NCBI RefSeq assembly: GCF_036014215.1
Contig: NZ_CP107921.1
Location: 3,902,001-3,966,000 of the forward strand
Source of the DNA: Streptomyces sp. NBC_00440
GTDB lineage: Bacteria; Actinomycetota; Actinomycetes; Streptomycetales; Streptomycetaceae
Length of the DNA: 64,000 nt
Reading direction: 5' to 3'
The notes below the pieces were generated by a model. The model was given only the letters and a program-made list of their open reading frames with translations. It did not search any database and was not told the DNA's origin. Made by a program: the position numbers and the translations under genes. This document shows, one piece after another, positions 24,636 to 35,253 of this stretch (positions are counted from its first letter, which is position 1; every line of letters starts with the position of its first letter).

Positions 24636-26000
24636 GTGACAGACAGCGAATCCATCCCGGCGGAATCGGACCTCCGGTCGTCCGGTGGAGGGCCGGAGAG
24701 CGGCGCGGCAGGCGCGACGCGGCCCGGGGACGGGGCGGAGCCCGCGTCCGGGGACGGCAGCCCGCGTCCTCCGCGGTCCCTGCGTCGGCGGCTGGGCGGG
24801 GCCGTGGTTCTCCTCGTCCTCGTGATGCTGTTCTTCCTGCCCTGGTGGACGCTGTTCGCGTCCGGTGTCGACTGGCCGTTCCCGGTCTTCCTCGTCGGCA
24901 CGGTCGTCTTCGCCGCCTGGCTGGTCTCCTTCCCCTTCCTCATGGCCGCGGGCCACGGGCGGCGGGGCTCCGACCGGGCGGCCCGCATCGCGGACAGCAC
25001 CCTCGGGGTGATCTGGGTGCTGTTCACCTGGTCGGTGCTGGGCGGTCTGGTGCACCTCGTGCTGATGGGGCTGGGCGTCGGCGGCGCCGAGCGGGCCAGG
25101 AGCATTGCCGTGGCCGTCGCCGTGGTCTCCGCCGGACTGCTGGCGTGGGGACACCACGAAGCCATGCGCGTGCCCCGGGTGAAGCGGCTGGACGTCCACG
25201 TCCCCCGGCTCGGCGGCGGTCTGGACGGAACGCGTGTCGTGGTGCTGGCCGACACCCACTTCGGGCCGATCGACCGGGCCCGCTGGTCGGCGCGGGTCGC
25301 CGAGGCTGTCAACGCGCTCGACGCGGACATCGTGGTCCACGCCGGTGACATCGCCGACGGCACCCCCGCCAAGCGCCGGGAGCAGTCCGCGCCGCTCGGG
25401 ACGATCCGGTCGCGGCTTGCGAAGGTCTACGTGACGGGGAACCACGAGTACTTCGGGGAAGCTCAAGGCTGGCTGGACCGCATGGCGGAACTGGGCTGGG
25501 AGCCGCTGCACAACCGCCATGTCGTGGTGGAGCGCGGCGGTGACCTCCTCGTCCTGGCCGGTGTGGACGACGTGACCGCGGAGTCCTCCGGGCTGGCCGG
25601 GCACCGTGCGAACCTGCTCGGTGCGCTGGCCGGGGCAGACCCGGAACGGCCGGTCCTGCTCGTCGCCCACCAGCCCAAGTACGTCGGCCAGGCCGCTGCG
25701 GCCGGTGTCGACCTCCAGGTCTCCGGGCACACGCACGGCGGCCAGATCTGGCCGTTCAACTTCCTCGTCCGGATCGATCAGCCGGTGGTGCAGGGTCTGA
25801 GCCGGCACGGCGAGCGCACGCAGCTCTACACCAGCCGGGGCGCCGGCTTCTGGGGGCCGCCCTTCCGGGTCTTCGCACCGAGCGAGATCACGCTGCTCAC
25901 CTTGCGGCCGGGCGGCGACCGGGCCACGCCGGAGCGCACCGGAGACACGGCCGCGGACGGCACGGACTCCACAGCGGGCACGGGTGCCGATGGCAGCTGA
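24636..26000 (+). CDS. Membrane-anchored calcineurin-like metallophosphoesterase
   Basis: 454 residues from GTG 24636, preceded by GAGGAG at seven bases; ATG 24621 is an alternative. A Pro/Gly/Ser-rich cytoplasmic start is followed by four hydrophobic segments (about 50-160) and then the phosphoesterase domain: VVLADTHFG (DxH), HAGDIADG (GDxxD), TGNHEYF (GNHE), LVAHQPKY and VSGHTHGGQIW (GHxH). These bind two metals. The layout matches YkuE/YaeI-like enzymes that act at the membrane, possibly on phospholipid intermediates. A low-complexity Asp/Thr/Gly tail ends the protein. Confidence 0.88.
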   Translation: MTDSESIPAESDLRSSGGGPESGAAGATRPGDGAEPASGDGSPRPPRSLRRRLGGAVVLLVLVMLFFLPWWTLFASGVDWPFPVFLVGTVVFAAWLVSFPFLMAAGHGRRGSDRAARIADSTLGVIWVLFTWSVLGGLVHLVLMGLGVGGAERARSIAVAVAVVSAGLLAWGHHEAMRVPRVKRLDVHVPRLGGGLDGTRVVVLADTHFGPIDRARWSARVAEAVNALDADIVVHAGDIADGTPAKRREQSAPLGTIRSRLAKVYVTGNHEYFGEAQGWLDRMAELGWEPLHNRHVVVERGGDLLVLAGVDDVTAESSGLAGHRANLLGALAGADPERPVLLVAHQPKYVGQAAAAGVDLQVSGHTHGGQIWPFNFLVRIDQPVVQGLSRHGERTQLYTSRGAGFWGPPFRVFAPSEITLLTLRPGGDRATPERTGDTAADGTDSTAGTGADGS

Positions 26001-26043
26001 CCGCAGGGCGACACCCCCAGTGCGGCAGAGGCAGCCGGCGGGC

Positions 26044-26113
26044 GGCAGTCGGTAGTCGGCAGTCGGCAGTCGGCAGTCGGCAGTCGGCAGTCGGCAGTCG
26101 GCAGTCGGCAGTC
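26044..26113. repeat. Heptanucleotide tandem repeat, ten copies
   Basis: Ten uninterrupted units of GGCAGTC (the second is GGTAGTC), starting 43 bases after the phosphoesterase stop. It lies in the 291-base gap before the deacetylase gene. The length could vary by slippage. No coding role is visible. Confidence 0.9.
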
Positions 26114-26291
26114 GGGGCGAGTTCAGGCCACCCCGAGCGGTTCCGGACGCTGTCCGCGAGGAGTTGTCCGCGAACTCCCCCGGAATTGTCCGTGATCGGT
26201 AACGGACGCATCCGTCGGCCCACGCTCCTCGTCCCTCCAAGTGGTCGCAAGGTGGCCGGGATCGGCGAGGGACTGGGATTAAGGGGCGGAC

Positions 26292-27065
26292 ATGGCACTG
26301 CACGGCGGCGGGCGGGGCTGGTACGGCAAGGTGTTCGGGGCGGCTCTCGGGGTGACGATGCTCGCCGCCGGTGCCTCGGTGTGGACCGCGCAGGCCGGTT
26401 CCGCGGGCATCTCGTCACCGAAGGCGACCGCTCCGGCCATGCCGGGCAGTGACGTCAAGCAGGTCGAAACGACCATCGCCCACTCCTCGGACGCGGGAAC
26501 GCACGGCGTCAACATCACCATCGACGACGGCCCCGACCCCACGTGGACCCCTCAAGTGCTGGACCTGCTGCGGGAGTACGGGGTGAAAGCCACGTTCTGC
26601 ATGATCGGGCCGGAGGCGCAGGCCCACCCGGACCTCGTGAAGAAGGTGGTCGCGGCCGGGCACCGGCTGTGCGACCACACGGTGTCGCACGACACCACCA
26701 TGGACAAGAAGTCCGAGGCCTACCAGTCCCAGCAGATACTCGACGCCGAGCGCATGATCACCAAGGCCTCCGGGGGCGTACGGCCGATGTACTACCGGGC
26801 GCCCGGCGGGGCCTTCACCCCTTACAGCCGCAAGCTCGCCGCTTCCCGGGGCATGCGCCCGCTGGGCTGGAACGTGGACAGCAAGGACTTCGAGCGTCCG
26901 GGTACGGACGCCATCGTCGCCACGGTCGAGCAGGAACTGCCCAACGGACCGACGCTCCTCTTCCACGACGCGGGCGGTGACCGTTCCCAGACCGTCGAGG
27001 CCCTGCGCCGCCTCCTCCCCCACCTCAAGGAGCAGGGCTACTCCTTCGGCTTCCCGGTGCACTGA
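26292..27065 (+). CDS. Secreted polysaccharide deacetylase (CE4, NodB domain)
   Basis: 257 residues. An N-terminal signal or anchor helix (VFGAALGVTMLAAGASVW) precedes the NodB domain. ITIDDGPDP carries the catalytic Asp and a metal Asp, HTVSHDT the metal histidines (H-x3-H), RAPGG the third motif, WNVDSKDF the fourth, and LLFHDAGGDR the His that activates water. Such enzymes deacetylate peptidoglycan, chitin or related polymers at the cell surface. The convergent LysR gene ends three bases beyond its stop. Confidence 0.92.
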   Translation: MALHGGGRGWYGKVFGAALGVTMLAAGASVWTAQAGSAGISSPKATAPAMPGSDVKQVETTIAHSSDAGTHGVNITIDDGPDPTWTPQVLDLLREYGVKATFCMIGPEAQAHPDLVKKVVAAGHRLCDHTVSHDTTMDKKSEAYQSQQILDAERMITKASGGVRPMYYRAPGGAFTPYSRKLAASRGMRPLGWNVDSKDFERPGTDAIVATVEQELPNGPTLLFHDAGGDRSQTVEALRRLLPHLKEQGYSFGFPVH

Positions 27066-27068
27066 GGC

Positions 27069-27920
27069 TCAGCGGCGGTACGCGGCTGTCGCCGTCTCGG
27101 TGAAGGACCGGATCAACGGGTTGGCGTCACCCTTGTTCCACGCCACCACCACTCGGCTCGGCGTCATGTCGATCAGCGGTACCACCGCCAGCTCCGCGGA
27201 CAGGTCGTGGCCGAGCGGGGCCAGGCCGACCGTGCCGTTCCACAGCACGGCCTGCACGCATTCCTGGACGGTGCGCACCACCGGGCCCTCGCGCACTGTG
27301 CCGCCGTTCCAGTAGGACTGCCAGACGGCGTCGGTCCCCTGCGGGAACTGGAACCAGCGGCGGTCGTTCAGGTCGGCCAGCCGTAGCCGGTCGCGGTGGG
27401 CCAGCGGATCGTCGGCGCGCAGGACCGCGCCGACCGGATCGGTGCGCAGCGCACCCACCGTCAGGGCGGTCTCGTCGAACGGCGCCCTGGTCAGGGCGAC
27501 ATCGACCAGCCCGGCCCGCAGCCCGCAGGTCGGGTCGGTCAGGTCGGTGTCGCGGATGCGGATGTCGATGCCGGGGTGGCGCCGGCGGTAGGCGGCCGCC
27601 AGCGCCGTCACTCCCGGGTCGGTGCCGTCCCCCAGGATGCCGACGGTGATGGCCGCGACGCCGGCCGCCGCACTGACGCGTACGCGTACGCGGTCGGCAT
27701 GGCCGAGCAGGGCCCGCGCCTCGTCGAGCAGCACCGTGCCGACCGGGGTGAGGTCGACGCCGGCGGGCGAGCGGGCGAACAGCAGGGCTCCGACTTCGGC
27801 CTCCAACTGCTTGATCGCTCTGCTCAGCGGCGGCTGACTCATATGCAGTCGGGTGGCGGCCCGGCCGAAGTGGAGTTCCTCGGCGACGGCCACGAAGTAG
27901 CGCAGGGTCCGTAGCTCCAC
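27069..27920 (-). CDS. LysR-family regulator
   Basis: 283 residues from GTG 27920 (VELRTLRYFVAVAEELHFG). The helix-turn-helix (RAATRLHMSQPPLSRAIKQLE) and LysR substrate domain are complete. The HFGRAATRLHMSQPPLS variant is that of the aromatic-pathway/CatR-like LysR group. It is divergent from the cupin gene at 28001 with an 80-base gap, so cupin control is the simplest inference. It ends within four bases of the deacetylase stop. Confidence 0.9.
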   Translation of the reverse strand: MELRTLRYFVAVAEELHFGRAATRLHMSQPPLSRAIKQLEAEVGALLFARSPAGVDLTPVGTVLLDEARALLGHADRVRVRVSAAAGVAAITVGILGDGTDPGVTALAAAYRRRHPGIDIRIRDTDLTDPTCGLRAGLVDVALTRAPFDETALTVGALRTDPVGAVLRADDPLAHRDRLRLADLNDRRWFQFPQGTDAVWQSYWNGGTVREGPVVRTVQECVQAVLWNGTVGLAPLGHDLSAELAVVPLIDMTPSRVVVAWNKGDANPLIRSFTETATAAYRR

Positions 27921-28000
27921 GCTGCAACGATACCCACGAGGTATGGGCGTTGGGGGATGGGTCTTGGACAGCTGGGAGCCCCGGAGGTGCACTTGCGGAC

Positions 28001-28495
28001 ATGACCGAAGCAGCGAAGACCAGCGAGCCGCAGGACGGCCCTTCCGTATCAGTGGTGAGCCCCGGCGACGGCGAGACGATCGTCCTGGGCACCACGCGCA
28101 TGCGCGTCCTTGAGGACGGCAGCCGCACCGAACACCGCCTCGCGATCGCCGAGTCCGTCCTCGCCCCGCACACCCAGGGGCCGCCGCAGCACCGCCACGC
28201 CCGACACGACGAGGGCTTCTACGTCCTTTCCGGCACCGTGCAGTTCACCGTCGGGGACGAGACCCACGACGCCACCGCGGGCACATTCGTGATGGTTCCG
28301 CCCGGCGCCCCGCACACCTTCGCCAACCCGGGCGACCAACCCGCAGTCATGCTCAGCATGTTCACCCCGGACCTGTACGTGCAGTACTTCCGGGACCTGC
28401 AGGGCGTACTCGCCGCCGGCCGGCCGCTGACGCCACAGGCCGGCATCGCCATGATGAGCCGCTACGCCACCAGGCCGGCCACCGACTTCACCTGA
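28001..28495 (+). CDS. Cupin-domain protein
   Basis: 164 residues forming one cupin barrel. Motif 1 is GPPQHRHARHDEGFYVLSG with three His and a Glu for metal, and motif 2 is PPGAPHTFANPGD with the fourth His. The C-terminal extension (QYFRDLQGVLAAG) is seen in quercetinase-like stand-alone cupins. Function is not predictable: dioxygenase, isomerase or binding protein. It is divergent from a LysR gene, suggesting induction by a small aromatic or organic acid. Confidence 0.85.
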   Translation: MTEAAKTSEPQDGPSVSVVSPGDGETIVLGTTRMRVLEDGSRTEHRLAIAESVLAPHTQGPPQHRHARHDEGFYVLSGTVQFTVGDETHDATAGTFVMVPPGAPHTFANPGDQPAVMLSMFTPDLYVQYFRDLQGVLAAGRPLTPQAGIAMMSRYATRPATDFT

Positions 28496-28575
28496 AGCCG
28501 AGCCGGCGGGACGACCCGGTTCTGGTTCTGGTCCGGGTTTTTCGAATTGTCCTGTACGACCGTTACGGTGCAGCT

Positions 28576-29091
28576 GTGACCCGTTCCCCGCTGCGCCCCC
28601 TTCTCTTCCTGGACATCGACGGGACGCTCATCCCCTTCGGCGCGACGCCGGAGCAGTACCCGGACGGCTACCCGACGTACCCGTACAGGCAGCGTGAAGT
28701 CGGCGCGCATCCCCTGCTGGCCAGGGTCGATCCCGCGCTCGGGCCCCGGCTGGTGGGACTTCCGTGCGAGCTGGTGTGGGCCACCACCTGGGAGGCCGAG
28801 GCCAACGAGTGCCTTGCGCCCCTGCTCGGCCTGGAGCAACTCCCCGTAGTCGCCTGGCGGGAGGCGTCCTACGAGGACGTGCGCCGCGGCCTCCACTGGA
28901 AGACCCGCACCCTTCTCGACTGGTCCGAAGGCCGCCCCTTCGCCTGGCTCGACGACGAGATCACCGACACCGACCGGGCCTGGGTGGCGGAACACCACCC
29001 CGCCCGCGCCCTCCTCCACCGCGTCGACCACCGTCACGGCCTCACCGACGCGGACTTCGCCGCTCTCGACGAGTGGCTGCGTGCGGGTTAG
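28576..29091 (+). CDS. HAD-like hydrolase-domain protein
   Basis: 171 residues from GTG 28576. LFLDIDGTLIPFG is the HAD motif I (DxDGT) with nucleophile Asp and acid Asp. ELVWATTWE is a motif II candidate with Thr, and FAWLDDEITDTD is motif IV with acidic residues. There is no cap domain, so large or polymer-linked phosphates are possible. This small Streptomyces family is usually annotated only as hypothetical. It stands alone between the cupin and the convergent MFS gene. Confidence 0.75.
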   Translation: MTRSPLRPLLFLDIDGTLIPFGATPEQYPDGYPTYPYRQREVGAHPLLARVDPALGPRLVGLPCELVWATTWEAEANECLAPLLGLEQLPVVAWREASYEDVRRGLHWKTRTLLDWSEGRPFAWLDDEITDTDRAWVAEHHPARALLHRVDHRHGLTDADFAALDEWLRAG

Positions 29092-29169
29092 CCGTCCGTA
29101 CGCCATCACCCCCGGGCCGGCACCTCTGCCTTGAAGTGGACCTCCGCGCCCCCAGATCTCCCGTATCCC

Positions 29170-30738
<1,569 letters not shown>

Positions 30739-30756
30739 TATGCCTCAGACTCTTGA

Positions 30757-30775
30757 TTACCAATTTTATTAGCAA
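30757..30775. promoter_or_regulatory. Putative MarR operator between MFS and MarR genes
   Basis: Imperfect inverted repeat TTACCAA-N5-TTAGCAA (five of seven pairs) in a 30-base AT-rich stretch unlike the surrounding GC-rich DNA. It is placed to block both divergent promoters. Confidence 0.55.
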
Positions 30776-30797
30776 TATCGAGAGTATCCTGTCCTCC

Positions 30798-31322
30798 ATG
30801 GATGTCACATCGCCGGGCCCCGCCACCCCGGAAGCCGGACCCTTGACCAGTCCCGCAGCCGGTCCCGCAGCCGGCTCAGCAGCCGGGGCGGAACGCAGCG
30901 GTGCCATCCGTGATCAGCTGCGGCTCCTGACGCTGACCCAGCAGCGATTCGAGCGGTACCTGAGCCGTCGGCTCCAGGTGGACCCGGCCGGACTCGCGGT
31001 GATGGACCATCTCGTCCATACCGGTCCGACCACCCCCACCGACCTCGCCCGCCGCCTGGACGCGTCGACCGCCGCGACGACGCTCGTGATCGACCGGCTC
31101 GCGGCCGGTGGGCATGTCACCCGACAGCCCCACCCCACCGACCGCCGCAAGGTGATCATCACGCCCGCCGACCACTGGGAGGCGACGGCCTACGAGCACG
31201 TCGCGCCGCTCGTGCAGGGCGTCACCGCCGCCGCCGAAGCACTGGCACCCGAGGAGCAGGCCGTCGTGGCGGCCTTCCTGCAACGGATCGTCGGCGCCTA
31301 CGACGAGGCGATCAGGCCCTGA
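30798..31322 (+). CDS. MarR-family regulator
   Basis: 174 residues from ATG 30798. After an Ala/Pro/Gly-rich N-terminus (about 35 residues) comes the winged helix: LDASTAATTLVIDRLAAGGHVTRQPHPTDRRKV, with the wing DRRK typical of MarR. The dimerisation helices lie at both ends. It probably represses the divergent DHA2 pump and itself through the palindrome in the gap. Confidence 0.92.
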   Translation: MDVTSPGPATPEAGPLTSPAAGPAAGSAAGAERSGAIRDQLRLLTLTQQRFERYLSRRLQVDPAGLAVMDHLVHTGPTTPTDLARRLDASTAATTLVIDRLAAGGHVTRQPHPTDRRKVIITPADHWEATAYEHVAPLVQGVTAAAEALAPEEQAVVAAFLQRIVGAYDEAIRP

Positions 31323-31431
31323 CCCACCGGTTCGACGGTTCGACGGTTCGACGGGCGCTGAACAGCCAAGGGCCTACGGTGGAAACAACCCGTACCGCGC
31401 CTCACCCGCACCCGGCGTAAGGAAGCGTCCG

Positions 31432-32250
31432 ATGAACCTCTTGAGCCCCTTCGAAGAGTTCCGCGCCCTGCACCTGCCCACCGCCGAGGGGCCGCTCGTC
31501 CTGCCCAACGCCTGGGACCACGCCTCGGCTGCCGCACTCGCCGAGGCCGGGTTCCGCGCCATCGGGACGACCAGTCTCGGGGTCGCGGCAGCGGCGGGAA
31601 AGCCGGACGCGACCGGTGACGCCCGCGCGGAGACCGTGCAGCTCGCACTGGGGCTCGTCCGGATGGACGCCCTGATCAGCGTGGACATCGAAGGCGGCTT
31701 CAGCACCGACCCGGACGAAGTCGGGCAGCTCGCCGCCGAGTTGGCGGACGCGGGCGTCGCCGGAGTCAACATCGAGGACGGACGGACCGACGGCGCCCTC
31801 GCCGATCAGGACCGGCAGTGCGAGATCATCCGGGCCGTGAAGGACGCGGCGCCCGAGCTCTTCGTGAACGCCCGTACGGACACCTACTGGCTCCCCGGGC
31901 ACACGGAAGAGACCGCGCGCCGGGCGGATGCCTACCAACGTGCGGGCGCCGACGGCCTGTTCGTCCCGGGCCTCCAGGACGGACATGCCATCAGCGCACT
32001 GATCCGGGACCTCGCCGTACCGCTCAACATCCTGGTGTCGCCCGGCGGGCCCTCCGCCGAAGGGCTCGCCGCGCTGGGGGTACGCCGGATCAGCTGCGGT
32101 TCCCTGCTGTTCCGGGCGGCCCTGCACGCAGCGGTCAGCACGGCCAGGGCCGTTGCCGACAGCACGGCGCTCCCCGCCGGGACGTCCGGCATCCCTTCGT
32201 ACGCTGCGGCGCAGGCCCTCTCGGAGCGATTCGGCGGCACCGGCACCTGA
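31432..32250 (+). CDS. Isocitrate lyase / PEP mutase superfamily enzyme
   Basis: 272 residues, an alpha/beta barrel of the PEP mutase type. Landmarks are LPNAWDHASA, IGTTSLGVAAAAG, VDIEGGF with the metal Asp/Glu, GVNIEDG, NARTDTYW and GADGLFVPGL. The lyase KKCGH motif is absent, so it is not isocitrate lyase. Related proteins cleave 2-methylisocitrate or oxaloacetate, or form P-C bonds, and many members are uncharacterised. No phosphonate genes lie nearby. It seems to be a single-gene unit. Confidence 0.87.
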   Translation: MNLLSPFEEFRALHLPTAEGPLVLPNAWDHASAAALAEAGFRAIGTTSLGVAAAAGKPDATGDARAETVQLALGLVRMDALISVDIEGGFSTDPDEVGQLAAELADAGVAGVNIEDGRTDGALADQDRQCEIIRAVKDAAPELFVNARTDTYWLPGHTEETARRADAYQRAGADGLFVPGLQDGHAISALIRDLAVPLNILVSPGGPSAEGLAALGVRRISCGSLLFRAALHAAVSTARAVADSTALPAGTSGIPSYAAAQALSERFGGTGT

Positions 32251-32384
32251 GGCGAACGACCGCAACCGGATGGGGGGCTGGCCCCACCTCGAAGAGGCCG
32301 GGCCACACCATCCCGCCCGGCACGCGAATCCGGGATCGTCGAGGTCATCAGGACGGCACGTCCCACCGCGATGATCCGAGGCCC

Positions 32385-33092
32385 ATGATGAGCACCAGCA
32401 CCCTTCCGCACACGGCGCAGACCCCAGCCGTCACTCCGGGCACAGCCGGCACCGGATTCTGGCGGGCGCCCTTCTCCTCCAGGACGTTCCGGGAGGTCGG
32501 GTACACCTTCACCTCACTGCTGGTCGCCATCGTCGGATTCACTTTCGCGGTGGCGATGTTCTCGCTGAGCGCGGGACTGGCGGTGACGGTGATCGGACTG
32601 CCGGTGGCCGCCGCCATGCTGGCCGGGGCACGGGGGCTCGGAACCGCCGAGCGGGGCCGGGCCCGTAGACAACTCGGCCTGGATGTCGCCGCTCCCGCCC
32701 CTGTCCGGCGCTCGCCGCACTCCGGCCGGTGGTCCGCGCTGACGGCCCGCCTGACGGACCCCGCGGGATGGAAGGCGCTGCTGTTCCAGATCCTCATGTT
32801 CCCGTGGCGGGTGGCGAGCTTCGTCCTCTCGCTGACCTTCCTGGTCACCGGCTGGGCAGTCGCGCTCTATCCGGCCTACCGGTGGGTCTTCCCGCGCTAC
32901 GTGGGCTGGCCCGGCTATCCGTTGTACGACTACACGTCCAACGGTGTGCACCACCACTACTACCTCACGTCACCCCTCCAGATCGGTGCGTCCTCCCTGC
33001 TGGGCCTGGTGATCGTCTTCCTCACCCCGCAGCTCGTACGCGCTCTGACGAACGTCGACCGCGCGGCAGTCCGTGGCCTGCTCGGCAAGTAA
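32385..33092 (+). CDS. Stand-alone membrane sensor-domain protein
   Basis: 235 residues. The pattern FWRAPFSSRTFREVGYTFTSL, with pairs of membrane helices around residues 40-85 and 135-165 and a last one near 205, is that of the putative sensor domain normally found at the N-terminus of actinobacterial histidine kinases. Between the helix pairs, WVFPRYVGWPGYPLYDY is a typical extracellular signature. No kinase follows: the next gene is convergent. Start ATG 32385 or 32388. I infer an orphan sensor or a kinase that lost its catalytic part. Confidence 0.75.
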   Translation: MMSTSTLPHTAQTPAVTPGTAGTGFWRAPFSSRTFREVGYTFTSLLVAIVGFTFAVAMFSLSAGLAVTVIGLPVAAAMLAGARGLGTAERGRARRQLGLDVAAPAPVRRSPHSGRWSALTARLTDPAGWKALLFQILMFPWRVASFVLSLTFLVTGWAVALYPAYRWVFPRYVGWPGYPLYDYTSNGVHHHYYLTSPLQIGASSLLGLVIVFLTPQLVRALTNVDRAAVRGLLGK

Positions 33093-33191
33093 TGTGCCTC
33101 GGCCAGTGACGCTGCTCAGCAAGTGACACGCCTCGGCATGTGATGCTCCTCGCCAAGTGGCCGTGCCACCAGCCCTGTTCCCTCACAGCTG

Positions 33192-33629
33192 TCACGCGCC
33201 CTGTGGGTACCAGCGCAGTTCGACGGTGTTCCCGTCCGGGTCCCGCACGTACACCGACTGGGCGCGCCCCCGGGCGCCGAACCGCGCACCAGGACCGTCC
33301 ACCACGGTGAATTCGGCCAACTCACCCGCGTCGATCGCCTGTTGCCAGTCGAGCGGCTCGACCACCAGACAGATGTGGTCGACATTGGCACCACCGGCCG
33401 TCGGACCCTGCCCGACCTGGGCAGCCTGCCCGGCCCCAGGGCTCTCCGGTGCACGGACGATATCGATGATCGTCACAGGACTGACCCGCACGGACGGAAA
33501 GGGCGCTTCACCCGCACGCCACTCCTCCACCCGGACCGGTTCGAGACCGAGCAGGCCGCAGTAGAACTCAAGAGAGCGCTCGATATCGGCGACGTTGAGG
33601 ACAAGGTGGTCGAAGCCGGTCACCCGCAT
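33192..33629 (-). CDS. VOC-family (glyoxalase-like) protein
   Basis: 145 residues with two beta-alpha-beta-beta-beta units. GFDHLVLNVADIERSLEFYCGLLGLE opens the first, NVDHICLVVEP the second, and YVRDPDGNTVELRW ends it. His and Glu at the usual metal positions are present (FDHL, VDHI, VELR). The role could be dioxygenase, glyoxalase or drug-binding resistance. It lies alone between two unrelated genes. Confidence 0.87.
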   Translation of the reverse strand: MRVTGFDHLVLNVADIERSLEFYCGLLGLEPVRVEEWRAGEAPFPSVRVSPVTIIDIVRAPESPGAGQAAQVGQGPTAGGANVDHICLVVEPLDWQQAIDAGELAEFTVVDGPGARFGARGRAQSVYVRDPDGNTVELRWYPQGA

Positions 33630-33771
33630 GGAAACTCCCTCTCATGGCTCACCCTCATGGCTCGCCTCATGAACTGCCCGATGAACTGCATCTCATGGAC
33701 TCCGTCCCGCCCGGAGCGCACCCCCATTCCACCCAGCTTCCACTCAACGTGGCGCGCGTCAGGCAGCAGGA

Positions 33772-34443
33772 TCAGTGACCGTTCCGCGCAACTCGATTGA
33801 TCTCCGCGCTGTCCAGGACAGGTTCGCCCGCTCCCTGTTGCCCGGCGACCGCAATCATCGCGCGCGCCACGTTCTCGGTCGTGGTCACGTGCCGGGGGAT
33901 CACCCGCCGCAGCAGCGGATAGAGCCAGGAAATAGCCGCATACATCCATCGATAGGCCGGCGTTTTCGATGCCCCGCCGTGCGATGACTGGATATACCCG
34001 GGCCGGAACATATATGCGTGAAAGGGCATCGCCCGGAGTTCGTTCTCCGTACGCCCCTTCACCCGAGCCCACATCGAGCGGCCGCGTTCCGTGCTGTCGG
34101 TGCCCGCGCCCGAGACATAGACGAAGGTCAGCCCTGGGTTGTCGGGCAGCGCCCGCGCCGCAGCGAGCGTGTAGTCGTAGGTGACGCGCCGGTACTCCTC
34201 CTCGCGCCTGCCGAGCGAGGAAACACCCAGACAGAAGAAGCAGGCATCGGCATCCTCGAAATCCGCGGCGAGCGACGAGAAATCCGCGAAGTCCTGGTGG
34301 CCGACCTCCCGGAGTTTCGGATGGTGCACCCCGAGTGGGTTACGTACGACCGCGAGAACGCTCTCCACCCGCGCGTCGAGCAGACACTCACGCAAAACGC
34401 CCTGACCGACCATTCCGGATGCACCGAAGAGAATTACCTTCAC
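33772..34443 (-). CDS. NAD(P)-binding epimerase/NmrA-like oxidoreductase
   Basis: 223 residues from GTG 34443 (VKVILFGASGMVGQGVLREC), with the GxSGxxG nucleotide loop. YVSGAGTDSTERG and WARVKGRTENEL place Lys in a partial YxxxK-like site. The last part has a hydrophobic helix pair (WMYAAISWLYPLLRRV). It resembles short YfcH/HTATIP2-like epimerases of unknown substrate. It is divergent from a TetR gene with a 97-base gap, so TetR control is likely. Confidence 0.85.
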   Translation of the reverse strand: MKVILFGASGMVGQGVLRECLLDARVESVLAVVRNPLGVHHPKLREVGHQDFADFSSLAADFEDADACFFCLGVSSLGRREEEYRRVTYDYTLAAARALPDNPGLTFVYVSGAGTDSTERGRSMWARVKGRTENELRAMPFHAYMFRPGYIQSSHGGASKTPAYRWMYAAISWLYPLLRRVIPRHVTTTENVARAMIAVAGQQGAGEPVLDSAEINRVARNGH

Positions 34444-34540
34444 GGTCGCGACGCTAACAGAAGCGGCAGCACTAACAGACCGCCGTTTCGCTATGAACGG
34501 GAAGGCGACCGCTTTCCCGCTCTCGTATGCTGACCGAGTC

Positions 34541-35185
34541 ATGTCACCAGAGAGTTTCCTCCGGGCGCGCAGACCGGAGCAGAAGCAGCAGCGGCGCGAG
34601 ACCATTCTCGCGGCCGCCCGCCGTCTTGCACTGGAACACGGAGTACGGCGCGTAACGCTCGGCAGCGTCGCCGATGCCGTGGGGCTCGCCAAGTCCAATG
34701 TCATCCGGTATTTCGGGACCCGCGAAGAGATCTTCCTGGTGCTCGCGGCAGAGGACTGGCAGGAGTGGCGGAGTGAGGTGGCCGCGCGGCTGGACGCGGG
34801 CGAGGAAGCCGTCGGCGCGCTCGCCGAGACCCTCGCCGAACAGCCGCTCTTCTGCGATCTGCTCAGCCAGACCGCGACGATCCTGGAACACAACATCTCG
34901 CTCGAAGCGGCCCGCATCTACAAGCACACCGTGCTCGCCGCCATCTCCTCGCTCAGCGCCCACGTGGCGCGGGCCCGCCCCGGGCTGACCGCACGCGAGT
35001 GCACCGACCTGGTGTCGACCGCCGGGGCCCTCGCCGGCACGCTCTACCCGATGGCCACCCCGCCGCCCGTACTGGCCGAGCTGTACGCCCAGGACCCACA
35101 ACTCGCGGCCGTCCGGCCCGCACTGCTCCCGACGCTGCGGCGCACCCTGTCCGCACTGGCCGCCGGACTGCCCGCCGTGCGCTGA
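34541..35185 (+). CDS. TetR-family regulator
   Basis: 214 residues from ATG 34541. The N-terminal helix-turn-helix is clear: RRETILAAARRLALEHGVRRVTL, then VADAVGLAKSNVIRYFGTREEI. The effector domain is of the type with TAG-like Cys/His scatter (CDLLSQTATILEHNIS). A TATGCT hexamer 11 bases upstream and no Shine-Dalgarno suggest a very short or absent leader. It probably controls the divergent NAD(P)-binding protein. Confidence 0.92.
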   Translation: MSPESFLRARRPEQKQQRRETILAAARRLALEHGVRRVTLGSVADAVGLAKSNVIRYFGTREEIFLVLAAEDWQEWRSEVAARLDAGEEAVGALAETLAEQPLFCDLLSQTATILEHNISLEAARIYKHTVLAAISSLSAHVARARPGLTARECTDLVSTAGALAGTLYPMATPPPVLAELYAQDPQLAAVRPALLPTLRRTLSALAAGLPAVR

Positions 35186-35253
35186 CAGCCGCCGCCTGCA
35201 CCCGAACGCCACACCGGCGTTCGTTGCGCGTGGTCACGCGGGAAAGATCCCGG

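Noticed and set aside
26044..26113. Tandem repeat considered as a CRISPR array
   Set aside because: Units are 7 bp with no spacers and no cas genes nearby.
31432..32250. PEP mutase-like gene considered as part of a phosphonate cluster
   Set aside because: No phosphonopyruvate decarboxylase or other phosphonate gene is nearby.
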